Part shown: positions 45,130-54,789 of the stretch, one piece after another
Numbering within the stretch: position 1 is the first letter of the stretch
Layout: the number at the start of each line of letters is the position of its first letter
Assembly (NCBI RefSeq): GCF_009796865.1
Contig: NZ_CP047028.1
Coordinates: 3,100,001 to 3,164,000, forward strand
Source: Formosa sp. L2A11
Lineage (GTDB): Bacteria > Bacteroidota > Bacteroidia > Flavobacteriales > Flavobacteriaceae
Length of the DNA stretch: 64,000 bases
Reading direction: 5' to 3'
Made by a program: the position numbers and the translations under genes
Notes under the pieces: model-generated
What the model was told of the DNA's origin: nothing
What the model saw: only the letters and a program-made list of their open reading frames with translations
Database searches by the model: none

Positions 45130-46427
45130 TGATGACAAAATTTTTAAAAGCAGTATTAATATGCCTTGTTTTATGTTGTTTTACAGCTTATAGCCAAGAT
45201 AATTTAGTTGCAAATAAATCCGCAACTAAAATCATAAATAAATTAGTAAAAAACAAATCTGTAAAGCTAGCTCTGCAAACTATAGACAACACAGATAAGC
45301 AAACTATTGCAGATATGATTTTGCTTACAGAAATCCCTGCACCACCATTTAAAGAAGCTAATCGAGCAAAAAAGTTTGCAGAAATGTTTACAGAAATAGG
45401 TGTAGATAGCGTTTGGACAGATAAAGAAGGAAATGTTTTAGCCTTACGTAAAGGACAAAAAAGAGATAAAACAATTGTATTAGATGCACACATGGATACT
45501 GTATTTCCTATAGAAACCGATGTGACTGTAAAAGTTGAAGGAAATACGTATACAGCTCCCGGAATTGGAGATAACACAAGAGGAATGGCTTTAATATTAG
45601 CCGTATTAAGAGCTATGAATACAGCGCAGATTAAAACCGATGCCGATATTGTATTTGTCGGAACTGTTGGAGAAGAAGGTCTTGGTGATCTTAGAGGTGT
45701 AAAATATTTATTTAGTGATGAATCTGATCTTAAAATTGACGCTTGGATTTCTGTAGATGGCGGAAGTCCCGGAAGAATTATTAATGGCGGCTTAGGCTCT
45801 AAAAGATATAAAGCTGTGTTTTCTGGTAAAGGCGGACATTCTTGGGGAAGTTTTGGATTAGCAAATCCGCACCACGCTCTAGGAAAAGCAATAACTATTT
45901 TTACAGAAAATGCATCAGAATATATTAGTCATGAGGGCGAAAAAACGTCTTTCAATATTGGAAGAATAGGTGGTGGAACCTCGGTGAATTCAATTCCTTT
46001 TGAATCTTGGATGGAAGTAGATATGCGTTCTTTAAGTCAAAAAAGACTATCAGAAATGGATTCTATTTTTAAAACCAGTATGAAACAAGCAGAAACACTA
46101 TATAATGCAACAAATATTGAGGATAAGGTTACCCTAAAATTAATATCTATAGGAGATCGTCCTTCTGGAAAACTATCTGAGAACGAACCTTTAATTCAGC
46201 TTGCAATTGCTGCAAATGTTGCTATGGGAATTTCTCCTTTTTTAACTACAAGTTCTACAAATGGTAATATTCCAATTGCAAAAAATATACCTGCAATTAC
46301 ACTTAGTAAAGGCGGAAAAGGACGTAGAGCGCATTCTCTAGATGAAAATTGGACAAATTTTGAAGGTACTAAAAATATTAAAACAGCTTTTCTTATCACA
46401 CTTTCTCAAGCTGGATTTGTTAAATAA
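45129..46427 (+). CDS. Exported M20-family metallopeptidase (peptidase T-like)
   Basis: A 432-residue zinc peptidase with a signal peptide (about 1-23, ending TAYSQ). Catalytic segments: VLDAHMDTVFPIE (His, Asp), GIGDNTRGMALIL (bridging Asp), FVGTVGEEGLGDLRG (Glu-Glu), SVDGGSPG (Asp) and a C-terminal RRAHSLDENW (His). All metal positions seem present. The ATG at 45132 is an alternative start. Coupled to the preceding peptidase E-like gene. Confidence 0.9.
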   Translation: MMTKFLKAVLICLVLCCFTAYSQDNLVANKSATKIINKLVKNKSVKLALQTIDNTDKQTIADMILLTEIPAPPFKEANRAKKFAEMFTEIGVDSVWTDKEGNVLALRKGQKRDKTIVLDAHMDTVFPIETDVTVKVEGNTYTAPGIGDNTRGMALILAVLRAMNTAQIKTDADIVFVGTVGEEGLGDLRGVKYLFSDESDLKIDAWISVDGGSPGRIINGGLGSKRYKAVFSGKGGHSWGSFGLANPHHALGKAITIFTENASEYISHEGEKTSFNIGRIGGGTSVNSIPFESWMEVDMRSLSQKRLSEMDSIFKTSMKQAETLYNATNIEDKVTLKLISIGDRPSGKLSENEPLIQLAIAANVAMGISPFLTTSSTNGNIPIAKNIPAITLSKGGKGRRAHSLDENWTNFEGTKNIKTAFLITLSQAGFVK

Positions 46428-46443
46428 ACATGTGAAAAAATTT

Positions 46444-46482
46444 ATAAAACCTGAACACTAATTTTTTTGTTTAGGTTTTATA
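46444..46482. terminator. Probable bidirectional terminator
   Basis: ATAAAACCTGAACA (46444-46457) pairs with TGTTTAGGTTTTAT (46469-46482), with one mismatch. It lies between the convergent M20 peptidase and hemG genes. The T-run on the right is short. Confidence 0.55.
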
Positions 46483-46499
46483 TTTTAAGAACTACTCTC

Positions 46500-47051
46500 C
46501 TACTCATCAAATAACGCACACTTATATTCCGCACTTATTTGTAATCCAAAACGGGCTACTTTATCCCAATCTGTAAATTCTATGGGATGGTCAGATTTTG
46601 TTGGGCCATCTGTTAATTTCATGATTAATTTAATCATTATTTTATCGAAAAACGCGTACGATTTATAATCTAATTTCCCTGCAAACACTTCTAAGAAGTC
46701 AGGTTTCCAGTTCAGTCTTTTTATAAACTTAATAACATACGGATTTGTGCTTGCTGAATTTTTATCTACTTTTCTAGCAACGAGATTAACCGAGAAGAAC
46801 GCCGTTTTTATTGTATTAAGGTCCGTTTTATGCTTAGATATAAAATCAAACACTCGCTGATTATGCTTTCCATATCTAATACTTGCTCCAATTATTAAGG
46901 TATGAAACTCTAATATATTAGCATTAAAATCTTCAAGAGAATATAATCTTGTTTCTAATTGTTCTGCCTTGAAAATTGCATTTATTTTTTCACAAATCTT
47001 TTTAGTTTGTCCGTCTACAGAAAAATAAACAATTCCAATCTTGCGTTCCAT
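46500..47051 (-). CDS. hemG: Menaquinone-dependent protoporphyrinogen IX dehydrogenase
   Basis: A 183-residue flavodoxin-fold enzyme that oxidises protoporphyrinogen IX to protoporphyrin IX with quinone. The FMN loop is IVYFSVDGQTKKICEKI; further motifs are LIIGASIRYGKHN and FFSVNLVARK, with PYVIKFIKRLNWKPD in the HemG-specific insert. Length fits HemG. It is a single-gene unit; other haem genes are not in the window. Confidence 0.88.
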   Translation of the reverse strand: MERKIGIVYFSVDGQTKKICEKINAIFKAEQLETRLYSLEDFNANILEFHTLIIGASIRYGKHNQRVFDFISKHKTDLNTIKTAFFSVNLVARKVDKNSASTNPYVIKFIKRLNWKPDFLEVFAGKLDYKSYAFFDKIMIKLIMKLTDGPTKSDHPIEFTDWDKVARFGLQISAEYKCALFDE

Positions 47052-47205
47052 AAAATCTATTTCCTTTAAAAACTACCACGAATTAAACACAGCGTATTGC
47101 TTTTTTTTCGTGATTTAAACCTTAAAGTTATGGATTATTATTCGAACAATTTTCAATTCACAAAACCTAATTACAATTGATTTAAAGTACTTAAAAAAAC
47201 ATGAA

Positions 47206-47859
47206 TTAATTCCCAACATAAATATTATTAGTAGCCGTTTTAGAAAGCGAAATTTCCTTTTGGTCTGCCAATGCAGTCACACTTTCATCAAAAGCTTCAA
47301 TATTTAAAACCTTAATCGCCGTACCTAAACCAATATCTTGTTTTGCTAGAAATTTTAGAAACGCAGAAGAATCATCTTTAAAACCTTTACAAACACCTTG
47401 TTCTCCTGTTTTTAATTCAGATAATTTCTTTTTAAATCGTTTAGGTAAATTTCCATCTGCATCAGGAATAGGATCTCCATGAGGATCGTATAAAGGATGT
47501 TCTAAAAATTTATCTAACTCTTCTACCAATTTAGCAGATTTTATATGTTCTAGTTGTTCTGCAACCTCATGAACCTCATCCCAATTAAAATTTAGACGGT
47601 CTACCAAAAAGCATTCCCAAAGTCTATGTTTTCTTACAATTGTTAATGCATGTGCTCTTCCTGACTCGGTTAAATGTACCCCATAATATTTTTGATAATG
47701 CACTAATTTTTTATCGGCTAACTTCTTAACCATCTCAGTAACAGAGGCTGCTTTCGTTTGTAATAATTCAGAAATACTACTTGTAGAAACGCCTCCATCT
47801 ACATCTTGCTGTAAATGAAATATCGCTTTTAAATAGTTTTCTTCAGATTGTGTAAACAT
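47206..47859 (-). CDS. DtxR/MntR-family metal-dependent regulator
   Basis: A 217-residue regulator: N-terminal winged helix (SEENYLKAIFHL, STSSISELLQTKAASVTEMV), metal-binding dimer domain (HKLWECFLVDRLNFNWDEVHEVAEQLEHI) and C-terminal FeoA-like domain (about 145-217). It responds to iron or manganese in the cell. It is divergent from a TonB receptor with 104 bases between. An imperfect inverted repeat, AAAGTTTTAG / CTAAACTTT, lies in that gap. Confidence 0.92.
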   Translation of the reverse strand: MFTQSEENYLKAIFHLQQDVDGGVSTSSISELLQTKAASVTEMVKKLADKKLVHYQKYYGVHLTESGRAHALTIVRKHRLWECFLVDRLNFNWDEVHEVAEQLEHIKSAKLVEELDKFLEHPLYDPHGDPIPDADGNLPKRFKKKLSELKTGEQGVCKGFKDDSSAFLKFLAKQDIGLGTAIKVLNIEAFDESVTALADQKEISLSKTATNNIYVGN

Positions 47860-47877
47860 AATTTTCTAATAAAAATG

Positions 47878-47930
47878 TAAAGATACATTTTATCCTTACA
47901 GAATAAAGTTTTAGTTTTACCTAAACTTTT
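47878..47930. promoter_or_regulatory. Candidate DtxR-family operator and -7 element
   Basis: AAAGTTTTAG and CTAAACTTT flank TTTTAC (about 47905-47929), giving an imperfect inverted repeat that contains TTTAGGTAAAACTAAA on the minus strand. This resembles DtxR/SirR-type sites. A minus-strand -7 element, TATCTTTA, is at 47885-47878 for the regulator gene. Binding at this spot could control both the regulator and the TonB receptor. Confidence 0.45.
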
Positions 47931-47963
47931 AATTAGTTAACCTTATAAATATATTTAAAAATC

Positions 47964-50318
47964 ATGAAAAAAATATTTTTATTTTTATTTTTGATAAGTT
48001 TTGTCGTCTCGGCACAACAATCAAATCAGACCATTTCAGGAACTATTACTTCTGATGGTAAACCTGTTTCTTTTGCTAGTGTTTATGTAAAATCTGGAAC
48101 TCAAGGTGTAGATGCCAACGAAAATGGAGAATATACATTAACTGTTCCGGAAGGAAATATTACACTTATAGTCCAGTTTCAAGGCTATCGTACTGAAACT
48201 AAAAAAATATTTGTAAAATCAGGAGTTAATCAAACCTTAGATTTTAATATTACAGAAGATGCTTTAGGTCTAAACCAAGTCGTTGTAAGTGCCACAAGAA
48301 ATAGAATTAGCAAGAAAAAGGCTCCCGTTATTGTAAATGTGTTGAGTCCGAAATTATTCAGAGCGACACAATCCATTTCTTTAGCAGACGGATTAAATTA
48401 CCAACCCGGAGTTCGTGTAGAAACAAATTGCCAAAACTGTGGTTTTACACAAGTTCGCCTTAACGGACTTGAAGGTCAATACACACAAATATTAGTAAAT
48501 AGCCGTCCTGTTTTTAGTGCCCTTAACGGTGTGTACGGACTAGAACAAATTCCAGTAAGTATTATAGATCGTGTAGAAGTTGTGCGTAGTGGTGGTTCCG
48601 CCCTTTTTGGTTCTAACGCCATTGCAGGAACAGTTAACGTTATAACCAAAGAGCCTGTAAACAATACTTGGGATGTAAGTTCTAATTTTGGACTTATTGA
48701 CGGAAAAACACCAGATCGTAGTGTAAATATTAATGCGTCTATAGTTAATGAAGATTTAACTACCGGTATTACCGTATATGGAATGTACCGCAATAGAGAC
48801 TCTTACGATGCCAATGATGATGGTTTTAGTGAAATCACTAAATTAACCAACAACTCTCTTGGAGCAAAAGCGTTTATAAAACCTAACGACAATAGCAGAA
48901 TTGGAGTAGACTTTACAGCTATAAAAGAATTTAGACGCGGTGGAGACCGATTAGACCTTTCTCCTCAATTTACAGATGTTACCGAACAACTAGACCACAA
49001 TACCATTTTTACAGGAGTTGATTATGAGTTATTTAACGATGCACAAACAAATAACTTAAGTGCTTATGTTTCTGCACAACATACAGATCGTGATAGTTAT
49101 TATGGCGGATTAGGTGGCGGACGCACGTATGCCGATTCTGTCGCAGCCAACAATGCTTTTGGTACCACTAAAGATCTTGCCCTAGTTGCTGGCGCAAAAT
49201 TTACGCATCATTTTAAAAATAACGATGTTATTACCACAGGAGTTGAATATCAGCTAAACGATACAGACGATATTATCTCGGGGTATAACCGTTTAGTAGA
49301 TCAAAAAGTAAACAATTACGGGCTTTATGGACAATATGAGTGGAAACCTACAGCACGTTTTACAGCATTAATAGGCGCGAGATTAGATCATGTAGATGTA
49401 GATGGATATTATACCATAGAAGACATAGAACGATCTTCTGATGTTGCAGAGACTGTATTAAGTCCGCGTTTAACTATTTTATACGACATTAACGAAGCCC
49501 TTCAATTTAGAGGTGGTTATTCTAGAGGTTTTCGTGCGCCTCAAGCCTTTAATGAAGATCTTCATATAGCTTCTGTAGGTGGCGAGCAAAGTTTCGTAAT
49601 CCTTTCAGACGATCTGGAAAGTGAATTTTCTAACGCCTATACCGCTTCTTTAAATTTCACTAAAGACTTCAATAAAACGCAAACTAATTTTACTGTTGAA
49701 GGATTTTATACCACACTACAAAATCCGTTTACCATAGTAAGTACAGGAACATCCTTACCAAACGGCTCTATTTTAGAAGAATCTCGTAATGGTGAAGGCG
49801 CTCACGTAGCCGGAACTAATTTAGAATTAAGTGTTTCTCCTAGCCCAAAATTATTCTTTCAAGCAGGTGTAACGATTCAAAAATCGGTGTATAAAGAAGA
49901 CCAAGTACTTTTTGAAGCAGACGGAAGTGTTGCAGGAGAAGAAGATGTTATTTTAAGTGAATTTGCACGTTCTCCAAATGTTTATGGATTCCTGAATTCT
50001 AACTGGGAAATTATTGAAGATTTAAGATTAGATGTTACTGGTAGTTATACAGGATCTATGATTGTACCACATATTGTAAGTGATTCAGGATATATTGACT
50101 TGGTAGATTCTGATACCTTTTTTGATATGACTACAAAACTTACGTATCATTTCGATCCTATTGAAAAATTTCATGTAGAAGTAAGCGGCGGTGTACAAAA
50201 TGTATTTAACAGCTATCAAGATGATTTTGATTCTGGTGCGGGTCGAGATTCTACTTATATTTACGGACCAAACAGACCAAGAACAGTCTTTGTTGGATTA
50301 AAGTTTGGTGACTTTTAA
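47964..50318 (+). CDS. TonB-dependent receptor with CarboxypepD-reg domain
   Basis: A 784-residue outer-membrane receptor: signal peptide (1-18), CarboxypepD-reg domain (about 22-97), plug (about 115-225) and beta-barrel ending in KFGDF. The plug holds a CxxC (C156, C159) in VETNCQNCGFTQVRLNG, a motif seen in a group of Bacteroidota receptors suspected of handling metals or metal chelates. It is divergent from a DtxR-family regulator and is followed after 11 bases by a thioredoxin-like gene. The three look like a metal-related unit. The ligand is unknown. Confidence 0.92.
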   Translation: MKKIFLFLFLISFVVSAQQSNQTISGTITSDGKPVSFASVYVKSGTQGVDANENGEYTLTVPEGNITLIVQFQGYRTETKKIFVKSGVNQTLDFNITEDALGLNQVVVSATRNRISKKKAPVIVNVLSPKLFRATQSISLADGLNYQPGVRVETNCQNCGFTQVRLNGLEGQYTQILVNSRPVFSALNGVYGLEQIPVSIIDRVEVVRSGGSALFGSNAIAGTVNVITKEPVNNTWDVSSNFGLIDGKTPDRSVNINASIVNEDLTTGITVYGMYRNRDSYDANDDGFSEITKLTNNSLGAKAFIKPNDNSRIGVDFTAIKEFRRGGDRLDLSPQFTDVTEQLDHNTIFTGVDYELFNDAQTNNLSAYVSAQHTDRDSYYGGLGGGRTYADSVAANNAFGTTKDLALVAGAKFTHHFKNNDVITTGVEYQLNDTDDIISGYNRLVDQKVNNYGLYGQYEWKPTARFTALIGARLDHVDVDGYYTIEDIERSSDVAETVLSPRLTILYDINEALQFRGGYSRGFRAPQAFNEDLHIASVGGEQSFVILSDDLESEFSNAYTASLNFTKDFNKTQTNFTVEGFYTTLQNPFTIVSTGTSLPNGSILEESRNGEGAHVAGTNLELSVSPSPKLFFQAGVTIQKSVYKEDQVLFEADGSVAGEEDVILSEFARSPNVYGFLNSNWEIIEDLRLDVTGSYTGSMIVPHIVSDSGYIDLVDSDTFFDMTTKLTYHFDPIEKFHVEVSGGVQNVFNSYQDDFDSGAGRDSTYIYGPNRPRTVFVGLKFGDF

Positions 50319-50329
50319 ACACTTTTTAA

Positions 50330-50806
50330 ATGATGAAATGCCTGATTTTTATATTCCTTTTTTTGGGAGGCTATTCCAATGCAATCTCGCAAAACACCGC
50401 CGAGATTCATTGGAAAACCTTTCCTGAATTAGAAGTTGCTCTAAATGAAAACCCAAAACCTGTTTTCATATTTTTTTACGCCAAATGGTGTGCATATTGT
50501 AAAAAAATAGAACGAAAAATTTTCACAAAACCTGATGTTATTAACGTAATTAATTCTGAATATTACGCTGTTAAGATGGATGTAGAAACACAAGATTCTA
50601 TTGTATTAGATAATACAACATTTACCAATACACAATCCCTTACCCAACGTAACGGAATACATGAAATTCCGCTTTTATTAGCTTCTAGAGAAGGGTTTCC
50701 TTTTTCCCTACCAGCAACTATTCTTTTAAATGCAGACTTTACAGTGAAAAATAGAGTTTTTGAATATTATACGTCTAGCGAATTACTTGACATGTTAGAA
50801 CCTTAG
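50330..50806 (+). CDS. Exported thioredoxin-like protein
   Basis: A 158-residue protein with signal peptide (about 1-21) and thioredoxin fold: FIFFYAKWCAYCKKIERKI gives the redox pair C54 and C57. The segment GIHEIPLLLASREG holds a cis-proline of the usual type. It is in one transcript with the TonB receptor. It may reduce or oxidise the receptor's plug CxxC or its cargo; this is inferred from position only. Confidence 0.87.
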   Translation: MMKCLIFIFLFLGGYSNAISQNTAEIHWKTFPELEVALNENPKPVFIFFYAKWCAYCKKIERKIFTKPDVINVINSEYYAVKMDVETQDSIVLDNTTFTNTQSLTQRNGIHEIPLLLASREGFPFSLPATILLNADFTVKNRVFEYYTSSELLDMLEP

Positions 50807-50848
50807 AAAAGACTATAATATTTCAAAATAGAATTAAAACAAAGACAG

Positions 50849-51889
50849 TTAATAAGTAACATATTTACGTGCCTTAAAAATTTCTGAAGCTTTATTTGAA
50901 GTTGTATTTTCTGGCATATAATCCCAAACCTCATCTCTAGATTCTGTAACCTCTATAAACCGACCTTCAGTTCCAGAACAGATTAAAGTATTCCCAGATT
51001 CTAAACGTTGAGCTCCCGAAATATGATCGGAATAAAAATTATTTGAATACGACCAAACCACGTTATCTGATTGTGTTAACTCTAAAACTTCAGATGTATT
51101 TGTATCGGTTTCATTATTAAAAACTAAGATGTTTCCGTTATCTAAAAACGTAGCATCATGTTGTCCAGATAAAGCTCCGTTTGCAGTTAAAATTGTTGTT
51201 ATTTTTTTATCATCTTCATTAATAATATATAACGTGTTATTACTTCTAGAACTTATAAGTATATTTCTATCTTTATAATCTACCGAGTTAACGTGTAAAT
51301 AATCTTCTTTATCATCATCTTCAGGAAAAAGACCGCCATTATCCATGGCATTCCATTCCCAAATTACAGAATTATCGGTCTTATCAATCATAACAATTAA
51401 TTCATTCCAATATTCAGAATCGTTATACGTCCTTAATTGCCAAGACAAGGCTATAATTGTATTATCGTCTATTTCTTTAAAATCATGATGAAATGTCCCT
51501 TCATCAGAAGCTTTTTCGATAGACCAAACTACATTACTATTACCGTCTAATTCTTCTATTATTCCAGCGACTAAACCTCCTGTAGAAAATGATCCAGTAT
51601 TTACTTTTGGTAATTTTCCTAATCGCAATAAAGTATTGTTTTCTGACAAATAGCTACTGCCTGAAGAACTGTATGAAGATGTCCATGTTTTAACATCTGC
51701 TCCCAAAGAATCGATAAGATGAGTTGTATTATCTCCAATATAAGAATACAATACAAATCCATCTGTTATGCTACTAATTGTTTCAAGATCTGTATTTGTT
51801 TCATTACTTGTAGTTTCCTCCGATTCGCAGGCACTAACTAAAAACAAGAATACAAGGAGCAACGGTATATTAAGGTATTTGAATTTCAT
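50849..51889 (-). CDS. Arylsulfotransferase-like (ASST) lipoprotein
   Basis: The start at 51889 gives a lipoprotein signal (MKFKYLNIPLLLVFLFLVSAC, Cys21); an upstream ATG at 51958 adds 23 residues before it. The 346-residue product is a beta-propeller of the arylsulfotransferase type: GFVLYSYIGDNTTHLIDSLG, GTFHHDFKEID, VIWEWNAMDNGG and SGQHDATFLDNGNILVFNN, with repeated histidines as in ASST. True ASST enzymes move sulfate between phenols. Activity here is unproven. It follows the DUF1566 gene on the same strand. Confidence 0.78.
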   Translation of the reverse strand: MKFKYLNIPLLLVFLFLVSACESEETTSNETNTDLETISSITDGFVLYSYIGDNTTHLIDSLGADVKTWTSSYSSSGSSYLSENNTLLRLGKLPKVNTGSFSTGGLVAGIIEELDGNSNVVWSIEKASDEGTFHHDFKEIDDNTIIALSWQLRTYNDSEYWNELIVMIDKTDNSVIWEWNAMDNGGLFPEDDDKEDYLHVNSVDYKDRNILISSRSNNTLYIINEDDKKITTILTANGALSGQHDATFLDNGNILVFNNETDTNTSEVLELTQSDNVVWSYSNNFYSDHISGAQRLESGNTLICSGTEGRFIEVTESRDEVWDYMPENTTSNKASEIFKARKYVTY

Positions 51890-51982
51890 TAGAATATATT
51901 TTAAAAAACTAAATAAGTTAGAAGTGAGACTCTGAAACACGTTTAGAGTGACGATCACTTTATAAAATGAATTTAAATCATA

Positions 51983-53230
51983 CTAATTGGCATCGCGTAC
52001 ACATCTTACAAAATTATACACTTTACGAATATCGCCTTGCGGACCAAAACTGTCTGGATAATCTTCTGTACTTCCTGCTTTAGGATCGTTACGTTGTGCA
52101 CCAGCGCCATGAACATCTAACAACACATCACTTATAAGTCCTTTTGCTTCTCCAAAACAAAAATATACTGCATCTGTGTATGGTGTTGGCCCATCTTGTA
52201 AAGGTGAGCTTGTCCAATAATAACCATACTGCCCAGCATTACCGGCATAATCTGTAATTTCGGTACACGTAAATAAAACATCAATAGCAGGAGAATCTGT
52301 GGTTTGTGGCGATCTGGTATAATCTACAATACTTTGTAATTCTTTAGCGTTAGGCATTCTCCAATCGCTATGGTCTGCAAGCCTTAGAGATTCTGCGTAA
52401 GCTAAAGCATGTTCCCAATCGTAAGTTTCTCCACTATCTACTTGTTGCCACATTAAACCTGTAGCATTGTCTGTAATTGTACCATCGCCATTTTCTATAA
52501 AATCATTTACACCATAAGATGTATTTCCTCTTACCATTCTAAAATACATGGTATTTTCAGCTCCTGTTGCGACCTTATATTTAGGATAACCTTTTAATCT
52601 TCCGTCAACAAAATTGTATCCGAAAATTGCTTCATTTCCTGTCATTATTTCGCCTACATATTCTGTAACAGACCATGTTTGTCCATCAATTTCACGTTCA
52701 CCAATAGATTCATCTCCTATAGGTTGATCAAAATAATCGACATCTATAAACATATCTACAGCATCGTCACCATAACATCTCCCTGTAAATTGAGCTAAAG
52801 AATACAATTCTTTAATGGTTGGTATTCTCCAATCTGTATACTCACCTAAATTAAAATCATCTATCAAAGCTAAAGCATCTGCATAAGACATTTTATCGCC
52901 CATATCTTGTTGCCACATTAAACCTGTTACATTATCTGTAACAGTGCCATCGCCATTATCTGTATAAGAAGCTTGATTTCCATTATATGTTGCATCTTGT
53001 CCGTAAAAATCATCGTCTTCATTAGGCGCTGTAATTATAGATTCGCTATCATAAAAATCGGAAACATTTGTATCTACAATCGTATATGGAAGTTCTGGAA
53101 TTATAATATCGTCTACTTGTTCTTCTTGATCTTGTTCTTCATCACCACTAGATTCAGAATCATCACCGCAGGCATACATAGAAAAAATAACGAATATGCA
53201 GATTGCTGTTTTTAAATAATTGAAATTCAT
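51983..53230 (-). CDS. DUF1566 lipoprotein, tandem copy 2
   Basis: A 415-residue lipoprotein (lipobox SMYAC, Cys21) with a Glu/Asp-rich linker (about 23-45) and two DUF1566 units (SYTDNGDGTVTDNVTGLMW with DWRIPTIKELYSL; ENGDGTITDNATGLMW with DWRMPNAKELQSI). It resembles the next gene upstream closely; the two are tandem duplicates. A 21-base-period TCAATAGAA/TCAATGAAA pair lies 71 bases before its start, suggesting control by the LytTR regulator at 54790. Confidence 0.85.
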   Translation of the reverse strand: MNFNYLKTAICIFVIFSMYACGDDSESSGDEEQDQEEQVDDIIIPELPYTIVDTNVSDFYDSESIITAPNEDDDFYGQDATYNGNQASYTDNGDGTVTDNVTGLMWQQDMGDKMSYADALALIDDFNLGEYTDWRIPTIKELYSLAQFTGRCYGDDAVDMFIDVDYFDQPIGDESIGEREIDGQTWSVTEYVGEIMTGNEAIFGYNFVDGRLKGYPKYKVATGAENTMYFRMVRGNTSYGVNDFIENGDGTITDNATGLMWQQVDSGETYDWEHALAYAESLRLADHSDWRMPNAKELQSIVDYTRSPQTTDSPAIDVLFTCTEITDYAGNAGQYGYYWTSSPLQDGPTPYTDAVYFCFGEAKGLISDVLLDVHGAGAQRNDPKAGSTEDYPDSFGPQGDIRKVYNFVRCVRDAN

Positions 53231-53300
53231 ATTTCTTTTGTAATTATTATCAGGGTTAATTATATTTTAAAGATCTTTAATGAATTCCTAAAAAAAAGTA

Positions 53301-53330
53301 TCAATAGAACGTGTATTACTATCAATGAAA
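53301..53330 (-). promoter_or_regulatory. LytTR-type direct repeat upstream of DUF1566 copy 2
   Basis: TCAATAGAA (53301-53309) and TCAATGAAA (53322-53330) repeat at a 21-base period, 71 bases before the start at 53230. The pair is nearly the same as those at 54604-54633 and 56688-56717. Confidence 0.65.
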
Positions 53331-53356
53331 AAGGCTTTAACTAAACACTTACTTTT

Positions 53357-54544
53357 TTACATTTTTATGGTACGTACACCTCTTACGTAATTATACACAT
53401 AGCGCACATCGCCTTGAGGACCAAAATATTTAGGATATTGATTTTTATTTCCACTTTTAGGATCGCTTCTTTGGCATCCTGCGCCGTGTACATCCATTAG
53501 CTGATTTCGCATTTTCCCTTGACCTTCACCAAAAGCAATATATACAGCACCAGAATTTGGATTTACTCCATCTAGGTGTGTTGTACTTGTCCAAAAAAAT
53601 GGATATTGTCCAGATTTACCTTCTGGATCTTTAATTTCTGTAGTAGAAAAAATAGGATTTATAGCTGGTGAATTTGTGGTTTGTGGCGATCTGGAATAAT
53701 CTACTATACTTTGTAATTCTTTAGCATTTGGTAATCGCCAATCTGAATGACCAGCAAGTTCTAAATGTTCTGAATATACTAAAGATGCTTCCCAATCTCT
53801 CGCTGTACCATCGTCTGCTTTTTGCCACATTAACCCTGTTGCATAATCACTTACAGTACCATCGCCATTGTCTATAAACTTATTTTTTCCATAGTCTGTA
53901 TTTCCTCTTACCATTCTAAAATACATGGTATTTTCACTATGTGTACGTTTCTTAAATGTTGGATATCCTTTTATACGGCCATCAATAAAATTAACTCCAA
54001 AAACGGTCTCGTCACCATGCATGGTTACACCCACATATTTTGTAGACGACCACGTTTGGGCATCAATTTCTCGTTCTCCAATATTGGTATTTCCTAACGG
54101 TTGATTAAAATACGTAGTGTCTATAAATAATGTATTAGACTTCGCTCCTTTAACCTGACCTGTAAACTGAATTAGAGAATATAACTCTTTAATGGTAGGC
54201 ACTCTCCAGTCTGAATATCCGCCTAAATTAGATTTTTCGGATTTAGAAAAAGAGGCTTCATAAGTCATCTTTTCTCCCATATCTTTTTCCCACATTAAAC
54301 CTGTTATATTATCTGTAATTGTTCCATTACCATTATCTGTATACGATGGCTGATTTCCTGTATATGTAGCATCTTGCCCATAAAAATCATCACCAACATG
54401 AGGTTCTGAAATCACACTATTATTACTATAAAATTCGGTGACACCAGTATCTACAATAGGATATGTAATTTGTGCAACCACGGAATATACCGTTACTAGG
54501 CACATACTTAAAGTTACAACTCCATTTTTTATATGATTTTTCAT
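53357..54544 (-). CDS. Exported DUF1566 protein, tandem copy 1
   Basis: The start at 54544 (MKNHIKNGVVTLSMCLVTVY) gives a signal peptide; an ATG at 54628 would add 28 residues. The 395-residue product has two DUF1566 units: SYTDNGNGTITDNITGLMW with DWRVPTIKELYSL and NGDGTVSDYATGLMW with DWRLPNAKELQSI. It has no lipobox, unlike its two paralogues, so it may be soluble in the periplasm or secreted. A LytTR-type box lies 60 bases upstream. Confidence 0.85.
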   Translation of the reverse strand: MKNHIKNGVVTLSMCLVTVYSVVAQITYPIVDTGVTEFYSNNSVISEPHVGDDFYGQDATYTGNQPSYTDNGNGTITDNITGLMWEKDMGEKMTYEASFSKSEKSNLGGYSDWRVPTIKELYSLIQFTGQVKGAKSNTLFIDTTYFNQPLGNTNIGEREIDAQTWSSTKYVGVTMHGDETVFGVNFIDGRIKGYPTFKKRTHSENTMYFRMVRGNTDYGKNKFIDNGDGTVSDYATGLMWQKADDGTARDWEASLVYSEHLELAGHSDWRLPNAKELQSIVDYSRSPQTTNSPAINPIFSTTEIKDPEGKSGQYPFFWTSTTHLDGVNPNSGAVYIAFGEGQGKMRNQLMDVHGAGCQRSDPKSGNKNQYPKYFGPQGDVRYVYNYVRGVRTIKM

Positions 54545-54603
54545 AATTATAAATTTAAATAGATTACAAAGGTCTACATACAAGTTGTAAAAAAAGAATA
54601 CAA

Positions 54604-54633
54604 TCAATAGAAGACAAGTTTCAATCAATGAAA
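54604..54633 (-). promoter_or_regulatory. LytTR-type direct repeat upstream of DUF1566 copy 1
   Basis: TCAATAGAA (54604-54612) and TCAATGAAA (54625-54633) repeat at a 21-base period, 60 bases before the start at 54544. A near -7 element, GACCTTTG on the minus strand (54575-54568), lies between the box and the gene. Confidence 0.65.
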
Positions 54634-54789
54634 TCTCAAAACATTTTATATTAGGAATAAAACGAGCGTCAGCATGAACCTGTTTATGAGTCTCATCTAT
54701 AATTTATTGATATTATAGCATAGTGAGATGCTAAAATAAATTCAGCATGACGACATCTAGATCTACTAAATTTTTTAGGAATATGAAAT

